This document shows, piece by piece, positions 46,480-58,082 of a stretch of 64,000 nt of DNA. The DNA is taken from the NCBI GenBank assembly GCA_022432975.1, contig CM039502.1, positions 26,458,996 to 26,522,995 of the forward strand, given 5' to 3'. The stretch comes from Begonia masoniana. Taxonomy: Eukaryota; Streptophyta; Magnoliopsida; Cucurbitales; Begoniaceae. The translations under genes and the position numbers were made by a program. The stretch's first letter is position 1, and each line of letters opens with the position of its first letter. Under the pieces are notes generated by a model. It was not told the origin of the DNA. It saw only the letters and a list, made by a program, of their open reading frames with translations, and did not search any database.

Positions 46480-48017
46480 TGTAGCACCCGGTTCTATTAA
46501 ACCAATTTCTAATCCGTTATTTAATAGTAAGTATGTTGTGGAGAAAAGTTAGGAAAGTATTAATTAGGTTAATGAGTGACTAAGTAAGGGCATAGTGGTA
46601 AATTGAGAACTTATAATGGATAACCTATTTAAGGAAAGAGACTTTGTGATTAAATGCACTGTAGCCGCCACTCTTTCCTTACTCTCCTCTCTCGGTTTTC
46701 AGCTCAAGCAGCAGAGCTCTCTAGGCAATTTTCTTGCTCGATTCTCTTTCAACTTAGGTACGTTTTTCCTCGTTCTCCTGCGTTTTAGCTGTTAGATAAC
46801 TAAGGGAGTCCAATGTGAGGATTTCAAAGATTCTATTGATGAGAGTAGGTTCGGGTTCTTAGGGAATAAATGGGAAGGTGCAAGCAGTAGAGTTCCAAAC
46901 TGATTTTCTTGTTCCTCTGGTTAATTTTTTGTAAAGTTTAGCGAAGGTTTGATTGATGTTCTGTTATGAACTTAGGTGAGCGAACTTCTAAGGTAGTTTA
47001 TAGCCGAGCGATTTCCAGGAGACCAGGTAAGTGAAGTATGCTTGTGCCTTCGGGCCTACATCACAAAACATTAGGATTTTGTTTACTTGAATGTGTCTGT
47101 ATGTTATGCATCATATTTTAAAAGTATACGAAAATGAATTTGAATGCATGTTGGCATGGTAAGGAATGAACATAATGAAACAGCTATGTGAATCAGATTT
47201 ACTGTTAAGGGAATTAATCTGCCCCTTAATGAGACAGTGGATATTTAGACTTTGGGAAATTTGATCTGCTTCCCATCGAACAAGAGGATCGAAAACAGCT
47301 ATGTGAATCAAATTTACTGTTAAGGGAATTAATTCGCCCCTTAATGAGTCAGTGGATATTTATACTTTGGGAAAGTTGATCCAACTCCCAATTTCACAGG
47401 GGGATCTGAATAGAAACGATGATGAACAACTGAGATGGGAAAGTAGAAATTGCATGTTTAGAAATTCATATTTCAGCATTTCATTTCATTATTGCTTTAC
47501 TTACTTAGCATTAGGCTAATAAATGAGTTTTGTGATGTAGGTGAAGAAGTGACAGCAGGTGTGTTTACTGAGTTTGCTGAGGACTAGACTTGTTAGAGGA
47601 GTGCATCTATGTAACAATTTGGCATTTGATGGGGCGGTTTAACTGATGTCAGTTGGTGTGAAGGTTTAGTTGACAATGTTTCAATTTAAGTATGTTGAGT
47701 TTTCATGACAGTAGTGGTTTCAATATTTGAATACGTTTTTTGAGATTTTTCTGATAATAGTATTCTATTGGGTTTTAATGTTGGTTCTTACTAGATTTTG
47801 AGTAATGCAATAATTTGAATTGTTTCTGAATGGTTTCAGTTAAGTAAGTAAATTCCTTTCTGTAATTAGAGTTGTGTTTGTATAGCAAGGAGTAGTTGAA
47901 ATGTCGCTCTGTCCTCTATCGGTAGATGATGTCTATCGGCAGATGTTGAGTTGTTGTTCTGTTGTCTATCGGATGATGTCTTCAGTGGAAGTCATCGGAA
48001 GATATAAGTAGTAAGTT

Positions 48018-48974
48018 CCCATAATATACTAAAATTCAATTTTTAGTAAAAACTTCTATTTCTTTTTTTGTTCTGACGATATAGAAAATTAAAAATTTGC
48101 ATTATTATTTTTTACACATTACAAAACTTTTTATTCACAGAACAAGGTTTATAGAGGAAGGACAAATAATTATACCAAAAAAAAAAATTGTATGAATTGC
48201 CCAAACCCAAAAAAATAAGAACTATATTTTTTGAGTTCGTTTATTAAAAATCATTAACCAATTCTCTTTTGAACTGAATTGATTTTTTTCAATTAAAAAA
48301 ATTATATATACTAATTCTTCCGAAGTAACTCTCATCAACTAGTATTATTCTGATGTGAACCTTTAAGAGTAATTCATCGAATTGTTTAGATCTAAAATAA
48401 TAAGATCAACTGACATATAATTTCCTATAGATACTTATATATAGATATATTGACTTTATATCTATATCTCAGATATTCGCTCCGATTCCCATCTATTCGA
48501 TTCTTTTTTTTTCAAATATTTATAATTCATTTACTCAGATGTCATGTATAATCGTTTATGGAAAGAGTAAGCTATATGTTATACTCTATCCTACTAAATA
48601 AATATCTGTGTTATGGTGGGAGATCTTTCATATCTTTCGAGATCCACCCTACAATATGGGGTAAAAAAGCCAAAATAAATGATTTTAGCCCTTATAAAAA
48701 GAAAACTGATTCTTGAACCCCTTTCACGCTCATGTCACGTCGAGGTACTGCAGAAGAAAAAATTGCAAAATCCGATCCAATTTATCGTAATCGATTAGTT
48801 AACATGTTGGTTAACCGTATTCTGAAACACGAAAAAAAATCATTGGTTTATCAAATTAGCTATCGAGCCATGAAAAAGATTCAACAAAAGACAGAAAGAA
48901 ATCCACTATCTGTTTTACGTCAAGCAATACGTGGAGCAACTCCCGATATAGCAGTAAAGGCAAGACGCGTCGGC
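48018..48974 (+). other. Nuclear chloroplast DNA insertion (NUPT), about 957 bp
   Basis: The 5' LTR reads continuously across this point; here about 957 bp replace two bases. From about 48600 the sequence is the plastid rps12 last intron end, rps12 exon 3, the short spacer and rps7. The AT-rich 48018-48600 part also looks plastid-like but I cannot place it; it may come from another plastid region, making the insert composite. Confidence 0.9.
48653..48678 (+). pseudogene. rps12: Plastid rps12 exon 3 fragment
   Basis: The 26-nt last exon of plastid rps12 encodes the end of ribosomal protein S12 (YGVKKPK then TAA), here with the usual 53-nt gap to rps7. Upstream bases fit the 3' end of the rps12 intron. 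No expression is expected from this nuclear copy. Confidence 0.8.
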
Positions 48975-48986
48975 ATCGTTTTGTGA
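48732..48986 (+). pseudogene. rps7: Plastid rps7 5' fragment (nuclear copy)
   Basis: Encodes the first ~81 residues of plastid ribosomal protein S7, a small-subunit protein that binds 16S rRNA, out of about 155. [20 protein letters not shown] and [11 protein letters not shown] are typical. It is cut after KARRVG at the junction with LTR sequence, which adds four foreign residues before a stop. Start and spacing to rps12 are as in plastids. The truncation means it is non-functional; a plastid or mitochondrial gene in place is excluded by the LTR on both sides. Confidence 0.92.
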
Positions 48987-49610
48987 TCGGGTGATGTCGA
49001 GTGTTAAACCTATCGGATGATGTAGTAGAAGTTTTATCGTTTAGCAATCGGTGGATGTCGTGTATTAAACCTATCGGATGATGTAGTAGAAGTTTTGTCG
49101 TTTAGCGATCGGTGGATGTCGTGTATTAAACCTATCGGATGACGTGGTAAAAAACTTGTCGTTTTGTGGTCGGCAGAGGCTGGATGAACGAATCATCCGG
49201 CTGACATCATCGGTAGATGCGAGTAGCAAAACTTGTCGTTTTGCAATCGGTTGAGATTGGATAATTGATTCATCCGGCTGACGTCATCGGTGGAAGCCTT
49301 CGGTTTGTTTCTGCCCTTCTCGTTGACTTTGTTCAGCGGATGATGTGTTTGACTTTTATAAACTTTAAGTATTTCATGCCTCAGCCTTCATCTCTTCCGG
49401 CCGAATTATTTTTTTAATATTTTAATTGATTATTCAAACACTGTTTTATAGTTTTGCTGAACCTTGCTTTGCTCAAAGATTTTCCGCTGCAAGTTTTTTT
49501 CAAATTTGACTTTCGAATGAAGTTTTAAATTTGATCCGAAATTTTTCTTAGTTATGTTCGGGTTTATGAGTAACAAACCGGGTTCAGAAAACTGGAGGCG
49601 TTACGCATAC

Positions 49611-50859
49611 TGAGAACCACCTAATGTTTCATTGACATGGGACCACAAACATCAGAAAAGTTGACTTTTAACACGTATGGTTTTCTTGATGCAGAATTAT
49701 TCTGAAATGAAACTCTGTGTTGTTTTCCAACCAATCACTGATACAACTTAGCAAAGCTTCATCACTAAGATGTAGTAGGCATTCTCTTTTACCAATAATT
49801 TGAAAGGAAATCATTTGTGCCATAACTCAAGGGATGAGTTATCTTGTGCAACATTTACTGATGCTTCCTTTATAGTCACTTGAGTCATATATAAGAAAGA
49901 CTCTTTGATTTCTCTCATTATAATTAGTGAACCTTTGCTAAGCTTTCATTTACCAGTAGCAAATTTATTTTTGTATCTGGCATTATCAAGAGCATCGACC
50001 GATATTAGATTAATCTAAAATCTGAAACATGTCAAACATCTTTTAAGCACTAACTCACAAGTCGTGTTGGTGTGGATACCTATGTCACATTTTCTAATTA
50101 TTCTAAAAACATATTTGTACCCAGTTTTAAAGATACCAAAATCGTCATTGGTGTAGGATGTAAAATATACAGTTTTTGTTGTAGCATGATGAAATGCTCC
50201 AAAGTCATATACCCAGCTTGATTCATGAGTCATGAGGTTGACTGCATCTTCACACATAATGACATCTTCACTTTCAAAGGCAATTGTAGTCGCACTCTTT
50301 GTCTTCTCTTTCGCACTCTTCGTGCCTTGTTCTTTCTTCAATTTTTAGCATTTCTTTTTCACAAGACTCATCTTGCCACAATGATAGAACTTTTTATACT
50401 CTTTTTACTTCTCGACTTTGAAATATTTGACGTGTTGGCTCTAGAGGACCCACGTTCCTTAGATCTTCATCTCATTATTGATAAGGCCTCTATAGAAGAG
50501 TGTTCTTTGTTCTTCTGTTTGCTTTATTCTTTAAGAACTATAACCGCAATATCATTGAACATTAATGTTGTCTCTGATATACCGCCAGTCAAATTTATAA
50601 TGAAATGATCTTACGAATCATGAAAACTTTGAAGTAAAAGTTCTTATCAATTTTGTGTTCCTATTTTGTAAATTCATAAAATAATATATTGAGAGTATTG
50701 ATGTGATTAATCATTGTTGTCGACTCTAACATCCGAAAAGAATATAATTTTCTTTTCAAGAAATTTTATTATAGAACGATTTTGTCTTATATAATTTTGT
50801 CCGCATATATCAATTATGCTTCGAAGACACTTGACAAAATCAAATTAGCAATATCAATC
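49611..50859 (-). pseudogene. Ty1/copia relic, part 1: gag end, protease, integrase start
   Basis: Minus strand, from high to low coordinates: gag-like segment (KLYKTKSFYNKIS..., HINTLNILF), a zinc-knuckle remnant FYHCGKMSLVKKKC near 50360-50400 with the first Cys lost, protease SWVYDFGAFHHAT near 50220 (DFGA for DSGA), then SDVCGPMSMKHLGGSQYAH near 49620-49675, where the first integrase catalytic Asp is kept. Many stops. It continues at 39635 on the far side of E5. Confidence 0.86.
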
Positions 50860-52823
50860 TGTAGCACCCGGTTCCTATTAAACCAAATTTAATTTATCAA
50901 ATTATGATGTACTAATTTTTGAAGAATTTGGAGAAAAAGTGATTAGGTTAGTTAATGAGTATACGAGGGCAAAAGGGTAATTAGATATTAAAAGTGGATA
51001 ACGTATTTAAGGAAAGAGGTTTTGGGTTTAATGCACTGTAGCTGCCATTCTGTTTATCCCTCTCTCTCTCGGCCATCAGTTCTCTAGCAGGAACCTTTAG
51101 GCGATTCCCCTGCCCGATTTTTCCTTCAACCAAGGTAAGTTTTGATTCGATTACTTGCTGCTTTAGTGTCTAGGTAACTGATGGATGGCAATGTATGCGT
51201 TTTAGAAGTGCTGTGAGTAAGGGATGGGATTTGGGGTTTAGAGAGGAATCAGGAATGGTGAAGAAATGAACTCCCAGGACTAGCCCCTTAGATTTTCGAA
51301 TGTTGAGAATGAAGTTTAAGTAATGTCGTGCTTATGTTTTAGGTGAGCCAGCTCTTGGAATATCCTGCAACCAGGAACCTCTCGGGAAGCCAGGTAAGTG
51401 AAGTATTGTGTGTGCCTTCGGGCCTACATCACAAAACAGTAGGTTTATGCATGTTTGAGTGTTTTCTTTATGTCATGCATCATGTTTTTGAAGAAATACG
51501 AAAATGAATTTATATGAAATGTTATGGCAAGGTATGAATAGATTGAAATAGATTAGTTATTAAGGGAAGTAATCCACCCCTAATCGAGTAGAGGATTTAT
51601 TACTTTGGGAGAACTGATCCCACTCCCAATGGAATTGAGGGATCAGATCAGCTGTTAAGGGAACTAATCTGCCCCTTAATTGAGAAGAGGATGTATGACT
51701 TTGGGAAAGTTGATCCACCTCCCAATGGAACCGAGGGATCATATCAGTGAATGAACAGAATTGCAACTGAGTTGTGAAAGTAGAAACTGCATGATTAGGA
51801 TTTATGTTTCAGTATTTCATTTCATTTGCTTTACTTACTTAGCATTAGGTTAATAGGTGAGTTTTGTGATGTAGGTGTGGAGGTAACTACTGGAGAATTC
51901 TCTGAATTTACTGAGGAATAGGCGAAGCTGTTGGAGCACATTCTTGCCACGGTTTGGTGTTCTTATGAGGCGGTTTAACACTTGTCTGTAGGTGAAGTTT
52001 CAGTACTTATTTGATGTTTTGATACCCTTGGGAATTTTCTTCTCTGCCAAAGAAAACGTGATTTAAATGTAGTTGGAGTTTGTTATTTCCAAAGTTATGT
52101 CGAGGATATAGATGTTGTTCTTTTGTTAATGGTTATTTGTTGAATGTCAGATGTTATTTAGGGTCAGGTTGTTTTGAATGCTTTGAGTGAAATTTGTAAG
52201 TTCAACCATTAGTGAATGAAGTTCACCGGTGGATGTGAGATTTAGTCTTTCGGGTGAAGGAAATCATCCGGCTGACGTCATCGGTAGATGTAGGAAAACT
52301 TTTGTCGTCTTATGACCGGCGGTTGCGAGTAATGGATTTTTGTCATTTAGTGACCGAGCGATGTAATCAGTTTTGTTTTGTCTTGTGAAGGAAAAATGGA
52401 CTTTGTCGTTTAGTCACCAGTGGACGTCGTTTGTTAAATCCACCGGATGACGTAGCCAAAGTTTTTGTCGTTTTGTCACCGGAAGAAGCCTTCTGTTTTC
52501 TGTTCCAGTCTCTTCCGTTGACTTTGCTCAGCGGCAGATACGTTTGACTTCTGTAACTTTTCAAGTATTTCACGATTAAACCTTTACTTTCTTTGGTCGA
52601 TTATTTCTTAATATTCCAACTGATTATTCAAACATTGTTTTTATAGTTTTGTTTAATTCTATTTTTGCTTAAATGATTTCCGCTGCAAGTCTTTAAATGT
52701 TTTGAAGTTTTAGAAAATGTCAAATTTTGACTTTCGAACGAAGTTTTAAATTTAGTCCATAGTTTCTTAGTTATGTTCGAGCTATAGGTAACAAACTAGG
52801 TTTAGAAAACTCGGGGCGTTACA
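50860..52823 (+). mobile_element. Solo LTR related to E5 (1,964 bp)
   Basis: TGTAGCACCCGG...GGCGTTACA with perfect duplications CAATC at 50855-50859 and 52824-52828. Clearly diverged from the E5 LTR. Contains TATTTAA at 51004, CCGGCTGACGTCATCGG near 52268 and CACCGG-type repeats up to 52500. Confidence 0.94.
51343..51921 (+). other. Putative exon 2 and exon 3 of the LTR reading frame in the solo LTR
   Basis: Exon 2-like 51343-51393 (51 nt, same length as in E5) and exon 3-like 51875-51921 (47 nt, same as in E1, E4, E5) are open in the shared frame; exon 3 reads VEVTTGEFSEFTEE. Exon 1 has a one-base length difference from E5 and meets a stop, so upstream coding is not supported here. Hairpin 1 is at 51414-51423. 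Confidence 0.4.
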
Positions 52824-52828
52824 CAATC

Positions 52829-54942
52829 TTATTGCTTTGATTCATTTTTTTCGTCTTCAATGGTTGTCGGTGTGCCATTGATGGCCATAACATAACGATC
52901 TTTCACAGGACACTGAGACCATATGAGCTACATAAATTTGTATTTAATGGAGAAGATCTACAACAGTAAAAGATTTAATTAAAGTACCTAATTTTGAATC
53001 ACATGGGCGATGTTGTCATCAACTACTCAAAAAATTGACCATACGACACGCTGATTTAGATCTTCGAGCATTTTTCAATTAGGATACCCTTTGAGAAGCT
53101 CACAAGGAAAGAAAAGGGCGTGAATGTATATGACTAGTTTACTCTTGGTTGTATGGGTATTGTGGAAGTCAATGATGAATGGGTTTTCAAATCCGATCAT
53201 ATGGCCTCTACCTCAGCAGCTCCTCCTCCAGCTTCCATCTCTCTACCTTTTCCTATAGAGACATCTACGCCTTATACATCTAGTGTGTCTGTTAGAATCA
53301 AGGAGAAATTGGACTTTGTTATAGGCAAAATTTGGGGAGATTGCCTCTTCTGAGGCAAAACTAGATGCTAGAGTTGAGGAGTGGATAACTAGGAAGATTA
53401 CGAAAACTATGTGTATGTGCCCAAGTCTTTGCTTGCTCCACATTCACCTCCATCCACAAATGTCAGACCATCGTCGCATGCATTGTCTATGTTTTGTGTT
53501 TTACTGTGTTGTTTTTAATAGATTAACATATTGGATTGTTAAATAACATTTGATGTTTGGTTGTTTTACTTGTACTTTTATTTTATTTTGCAAATGTTAT
53601 TTAAGATTTGATTATTTGATAAATTCTATATTTCTCTATCTAGATTTGGTCGTTGATATGTTGGAGTTGTTTATCGAAAATGGCAATGGGGGAGCGATAA
53701 AACAAAGTAAACTTTGTCCATTTTTTTGTAAAAGTATGTTAACCTCTAATATAAGTTCAACTGTTAAATAATTACACCGGGGTAGAGATTTATAAACATA
53801 GGTGTAGAGAGATTTGTAGAAATTGAGAGAGAGATTTTGTTTGCATATATGCTGGTCGACGGTGCCCGGGGCATGGATGGGCTTCTGTCGTAAAAGCCTG
53901 TGCCAAAACATGTCTTTGGACTGGGCGCTCATGATTGTCTAAACAGTCTCTACATGGGTGTCCGTTTGTAAACCTCAAGTGCTCGTGATCCTCTTATGTC
54001 TTGTATATGTTGGTCGAAGGCGCCTACAACGTAGCACTATTTAACTCGAGCAGGCTCCCACGTTAGAAAATCGAGTGTTCACAAAACGAATTTTTAATGG
54101 AAAATTAGACAGCAAGAGCTTTTTGTTAATGAAGCATAGTTTAAGGGTGTTTTTGTTGACAAACATAGTTAAAGGACGAGTTTGTTAATAACATCATAGT
54201 GTAAGATTCTTTTTAATTACCTTTGAATAATTAATTAGAGTTGTTAGTATTAAAGAAGGAAATGTGAGTGCTTAAGGATCATCAAAAAATATTTTTAGAA
54301 ATAGAGTTTTCTAAAGGAAAAGCTATCGAAACCTCTTGATTATCTGTGTTATCTTTGTAAGTTTGATCTCATCTTATTGTTATTGTAGGGTTCATATTGT
54401 TGGTGTCGATGGTTAGAAATATAATGGAAGATCATGTGAGATCTTTGGAAGAAATTTTAGGTTATCTGCAAAGGGAAATTTGTTGTGAATTTCAGCAGAT
54501 TCAATGTGCGCTCTAGAAGTTTGTTATGATCGAAGAGAAGTTTAATGCTTTATTAAAAAAATTTGGAGTCTCTGCCTCCTCTTCAGAACAGATCGTGTTC
54601 AGGATGTTCGTATGACAAAACAAAGGCGACAAGTCTTAATGTCGACAGAATCCAGATCATTCTTCCATATGTAGGTGGAGCTTGGAACCAACAAAGGAAG
54701 CATGATAAATTACCACTCAAAAGTTTAAATTTATGAGTTGAGAAATAATTTAATCATTAGCATTCTCCCTCATATGTAGACTAATTTTTTTAATGGTCTT
54801 TATGTGTAGATATGTTTTTTGAGATTTTTTTTTTGTTTTGCTGATTTTCAAACTTAGAACTTCTGGCTCTAATACTATTATAAATTACTAATAATCTCAA
54901 AAATTTAAATTTGTTAATTGAGAAATAATTTTGTCGTGGCCT
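52829..54942. other. Spacer with weak retroelement relics
   Basis: Directly after the solo LTR the copia relic should continue on the minus strand (up to about 53000), but the match is too weak to name. 53153-53353 has a 66-residue Ser/Pro-rich frame that I do not recognise. 54408-54560 reads MVRNIMEDHVRSLEEILGYL with one stop, like a diverged gypsy Gag N-terminus. Otherwise nothing is seen. Confidence 0.4.
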
Positions 54943-55644
54943 GGAGGCAAACCTAATAGAACGTCAGGGGCGACCCGATCCTCGAGGAGGACCCGATCAC
55001 CCAGCCGAAAGTTTGGTTCACAGCAGAAGACTTGAACTTTAAATCAAAAGTCAAGATCTACACAGTGATAATAAATATAATAGTGCGATAAAGTAAAAGT
55101 GGTTCAATAAGTCTAAACATCAAAATCTCAAACATTAATCTTATACAAACCAAATGTAAGATAAATTCTCACTAGAGGAGAAACACTTACCAACTTTCAA
55201 AGTCCCTTTACGAAAGTTTCTCTTTGAAGTCTTGCGAACGTTTCATTAACCTTCGAGCGCGAGGATTGGCTCAAACTGGACCAACCCTTTCTCTCCCTCT
55301 CCTTTCTTCCTTGGGAGCCGCGTTAGACAAATGGGAGAATAGAGTTCTCCTAACCCTGTTCTAACAATATTTTATTTTCTTGCATTTTTATCCCAAACTT
55401 ATCACCGGTGAACTGTACCGGTGGAAGTCTTAAAAGGTTACTATTCAGCGGTTGATGTCTTCAGAAACTTCAGCGGTGGATGTTGAACTCTGTCGTTTAG
55501 CTAGCAGTGGATATGACCTTTGTCGTTTAGCTAGCGGTGTATGTCTTCTTTGAATTACAGCGGTGGATGTGAAATTTTGTCGTGTAGCTGGCGGTGGATG
55601 TAAACTTTGAATGCCAGCGGTGGATGTAGCCTTAGAATGCCAGC
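54943..55644 (-). repeat. LTR fragment with repeated GCGGTGGATGT units, cut by E4
   Basis: The left edge (TGTCGTGGCCTGG) reads as an LTR end on the minus strand and matches 38878-38955. From 55450 to 55644 GCGGTGGATGT or a close form occurs about seven times, with GTCGTTTAGCTAGC between; the complement CATCCACCG is also repeated in E2 LTRs. E4 is inserted at 55645. Confidence 0.55.
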
Positions 55645-56600
55645 TGTAATATCCGGCTTGTACGGATTTTTGGATTTAATATATTATATTGATATATTAT
55701 ATTATTAGATGGCATTTTTGTAAATATGTCAAATAAGGTCCATTTCACGAAAAGAAAGCGTCATTATGACCCTAACGAATAATAAGAATTTTAAGGAAAT
55801 TATGAGAATTTTCGGAGTTTAAACGTTATATTCCGAGTAATTACGTCTTTCGTAAAGTAATTGACGTTTTAGTAAAAATAGTAAACGAGGTCCGAATTGC
55901 GAACAGACAGTTTTGAATAAACCCTATCGGTGAATTGGACTTATTGGTGAAGTATGGAAGTTTGGGGAAATCAAATCGATAGACGATTAACGAAACGAAA
56001 GACGAAACGAATATAAAAACTATAGAAGGGCAATATGGTAATTTGCCAAATCAAATTATAAAATAACAAATCATTTCTCTTCTCCTCACTTCTCCTCTGC
56101 CCGCGCGAAGACCAGAGAGCAAACTCTCTCCTCTGGCCGACGACGTTCTGTCGATCCGAGCTCCGTTTCGCCTCCCGTTCGTTCCGTTTCCTTCGCGTTT
56201 CTTCCTCCTCTCGCTACCCTCGGTATGTAGCTTCGGTCTCTGAGCGTTTATTTCGAGTTTTCGGTTCGATTTAGGGTTAGGGTTTCGATTAGGGTTTTCG
56301 TTAAAAATGCGAATTAGGACTCGTAATTAATAGGTTAGCCTTAATTAAGTATGTATTGAACGTATTTGACGTTATTGGACGAAGATAATTCAATTTGTGA
56401 AAAAAGTATAAATTTGGGAATTTACGGGTTTTCAGAAATAACTCGTAATTGGAATTTCAAATTAACAAGCGTTAAGTCGTCGTTAATTACTTCGATTAAT
56501 TAAGTTGAAACTTTAGGAATTGCCTTAGTTAAGGTTTTATTGAAATAGGACGTTTAGTAGTTTAAATTGGTTTTAACTACGAATGTTGCGTTTTGCCCAG

Positions 56601-57270
56601 ACGAACGACGCTCGTGGACGAAGCTCAGCGAGCTACGGACGACAGGTAAGTCTCCGCGACTTGTTTGGCCGATTGGCCTACACCATAGGATCTTTTGTTG
56701 TTCGAGGAAATTGGAGAATTGTTTGTTTAAATGCTTTGGTTGGGTAGTTAGGATTAGTTCTTTTGTAGGTTATGCCTGAGTGTCTTGATGGTATGTATGA
56801 TGATTGATATGTTATGTTTATATCTGTTCATGCATCATAGTTTTAAAAACGTCATGAAAATGAATTTGAGCATAGTTTTCAGGAAAAAGAAATGCACGTA
56901 AAGGCAAGTAAAGTATCATGTAAACAACCCTCTGTATGTGGTTATCGGGGTGAGGTTCAGACCCGGCGTTCTGTGGTGAGCGGGTTTTCCTCCCTTCAGA
57001 TGGTGTGGGCTGTCTAACCGCTTGACGGGCCCTAACTATCTGCCGAGTGAATAGACTTCGGTAACCAAAAAGAATGTCACGGTGAGAATGAATGAATGAA
57101 TGAATGAATGAATGAATGAAATGCATGAGAGACGGTTTTATGAAAATGGCACATACATGTTCATGCATTGCATTCACGTAGACTTACTGAGCCTTAAGCT
57201 CACGACTTATGTTTATGGTGTAGGTGACCTCTACACAGGTGAGGATGAGATCCCTCCACCCGAGGCGTAA
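56601..57270 (+). other. Putative exon 2 and exon 3 of the LTR reading frame, E4 5' LTR
   Basis: Exon 2-like 56601-56645 (after TTGCCCAG, before GTAAGT) encodes ERRSWTKLSELRTT; exon 3-like 57224-57270 (after GGTGTAG) reads DLYTGEDEIPPPEA and stops. They join in one frame through a split Gly codon. Exon 1 (to 56222) is open in the matching frame near the junction but has no in-frame ATG, so the start is unknown. The 3' LTR copy is at 62482-62526 and 63109-63155; hairpin 1 at 56667-56678 and 62548-62559. Confidence 0.42.
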
Positions 57271-57789
57271 ACTGTTGATGGATGATGGCCGTGGGAGTGC
57301 GCTGAGCAGTCGAGGCGCGTATGACCCGAGGGGAAGTTGTGTATGTATTTTGGGGGTTTAATGGTTAATATGAATGTATGAGAACATATATAGAATATTT
57401 AGGTTGGTTGGATCTGGATAGGGATTAGATAACGTTTTGATAATTGTATGTAAAACGTTTCGGTTTAAACTGTTTAATGAATGTTATGGAAATGTTTTGA
57501 TTGGTTGTAGGTTGATACGGTTAAGCTCGATGTTTAGATACATCCACGCAGTTGGACTCCGCAAAGTCTGACCCGAGTCGATTGAGTTTAGGATACAGTT
57601 AAATTGGATTTAAGTAGATTTTAGTGGTGAGTTATGGTGACTGTTGGTTGTTGGTTTAATGAACGTTGGTTGTTGGTTTAATGAATGAAGAGGTTTTGCT
57701 CTCTGGAAATCAGATTCCAGAGAGCAAATTTGATGAATTAAGTCGAGGAGTAAAAAGTGAAGTGTTAAAGTTTTGAAGTCTGAAAGAGA

Positions 57790-58082
57790 AGGAATCGCTG
57801 CATGCTTGCAGCGATCGATCTCTGCTGCAGAGCAGAGATCGATCGCTGCTATAGTTAGCAGCGATCGGATCGCTGCTATAGTTAGCAGCGATCGGATCGC
57901 TGCATGCTTGCAGCGATCGATCTCTGCTGCAGAGCAGAGATCGATCGCTGCTATAGTTAGCAGCGATCGGATTGCTGCCATAGCTAGCAGCGATCGATCT
58001 CTGCTCTGCAGCAGAGATCGATCGCCCCTGCTATAATGCATGGCAGCGATTGATCTCTGCTGCAGAGCAGAGATCGGTCGCC
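57790..58082. repeat. Inverted-repeat cluster in E4 5' LTR
   Basis: Repeated palindromes built from GATCGCTGC and its complement GCAGCGATC and from CGATCGATCTCTGCT with its complement AGCAGAGATCGATCG (15-bp stems). About eight adjacent hairpins can be drawn. Long minus-strand open frames here are artefacts of the repeat. Confidence 0.9.

Larger units (their letters stand above)
39636..49605 (+). mobile_element. E5: Ty3/gypsy chromovirus inserted in a copia integrase
   Basis: Duplications CATAC at 39631-39635 and 49606-49610. LTRs begin TGTAGCACCCGG and end GGCGTTAC(A/G); 2,170 bp (5') and 2,169 bp (3', after removing the chloroplast insert). Primer site, gag-pol with chromodomain and purine tract are all present. 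Five TAG stops and one frameshift inactivate it. Confidence 0.95.
46480..49605 (+). repeat. E5 3' LTR with chloroplast insertion
   Basis: TGTAGCACCCGG...GGCGTTACG (last base differs from the 5' LTR). The LTR is broken between 48017 and 48975 by chloroplast-derived DNA. A putative three-exon frame matching the 5' LTR lies at 46616-47587. Confidence 0.94.

Noticed and set aside
48732..48986. A complete short ribosomal protein gene or a mitochondrial rps7
   Set aside because: It matches plastid rps7 and its rps12 neighbour, is cut at about half length, and runs into LTR sequence.
53153..53353. A small host gene (66-residue Ser/Pro-rich frame)
   Set aside because: No recognised domain, and the apparent similarity to repeat-associated plant proteins continues in another frame, so it is likely a relic.
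57610..58041. 143-residue minus-strand frame (and the 109-residue copy near 63495-63824)
   Set aside because: It runs through the palindromic GATCGCTGC cluster; openness reflects the repeat, with no homologous support.
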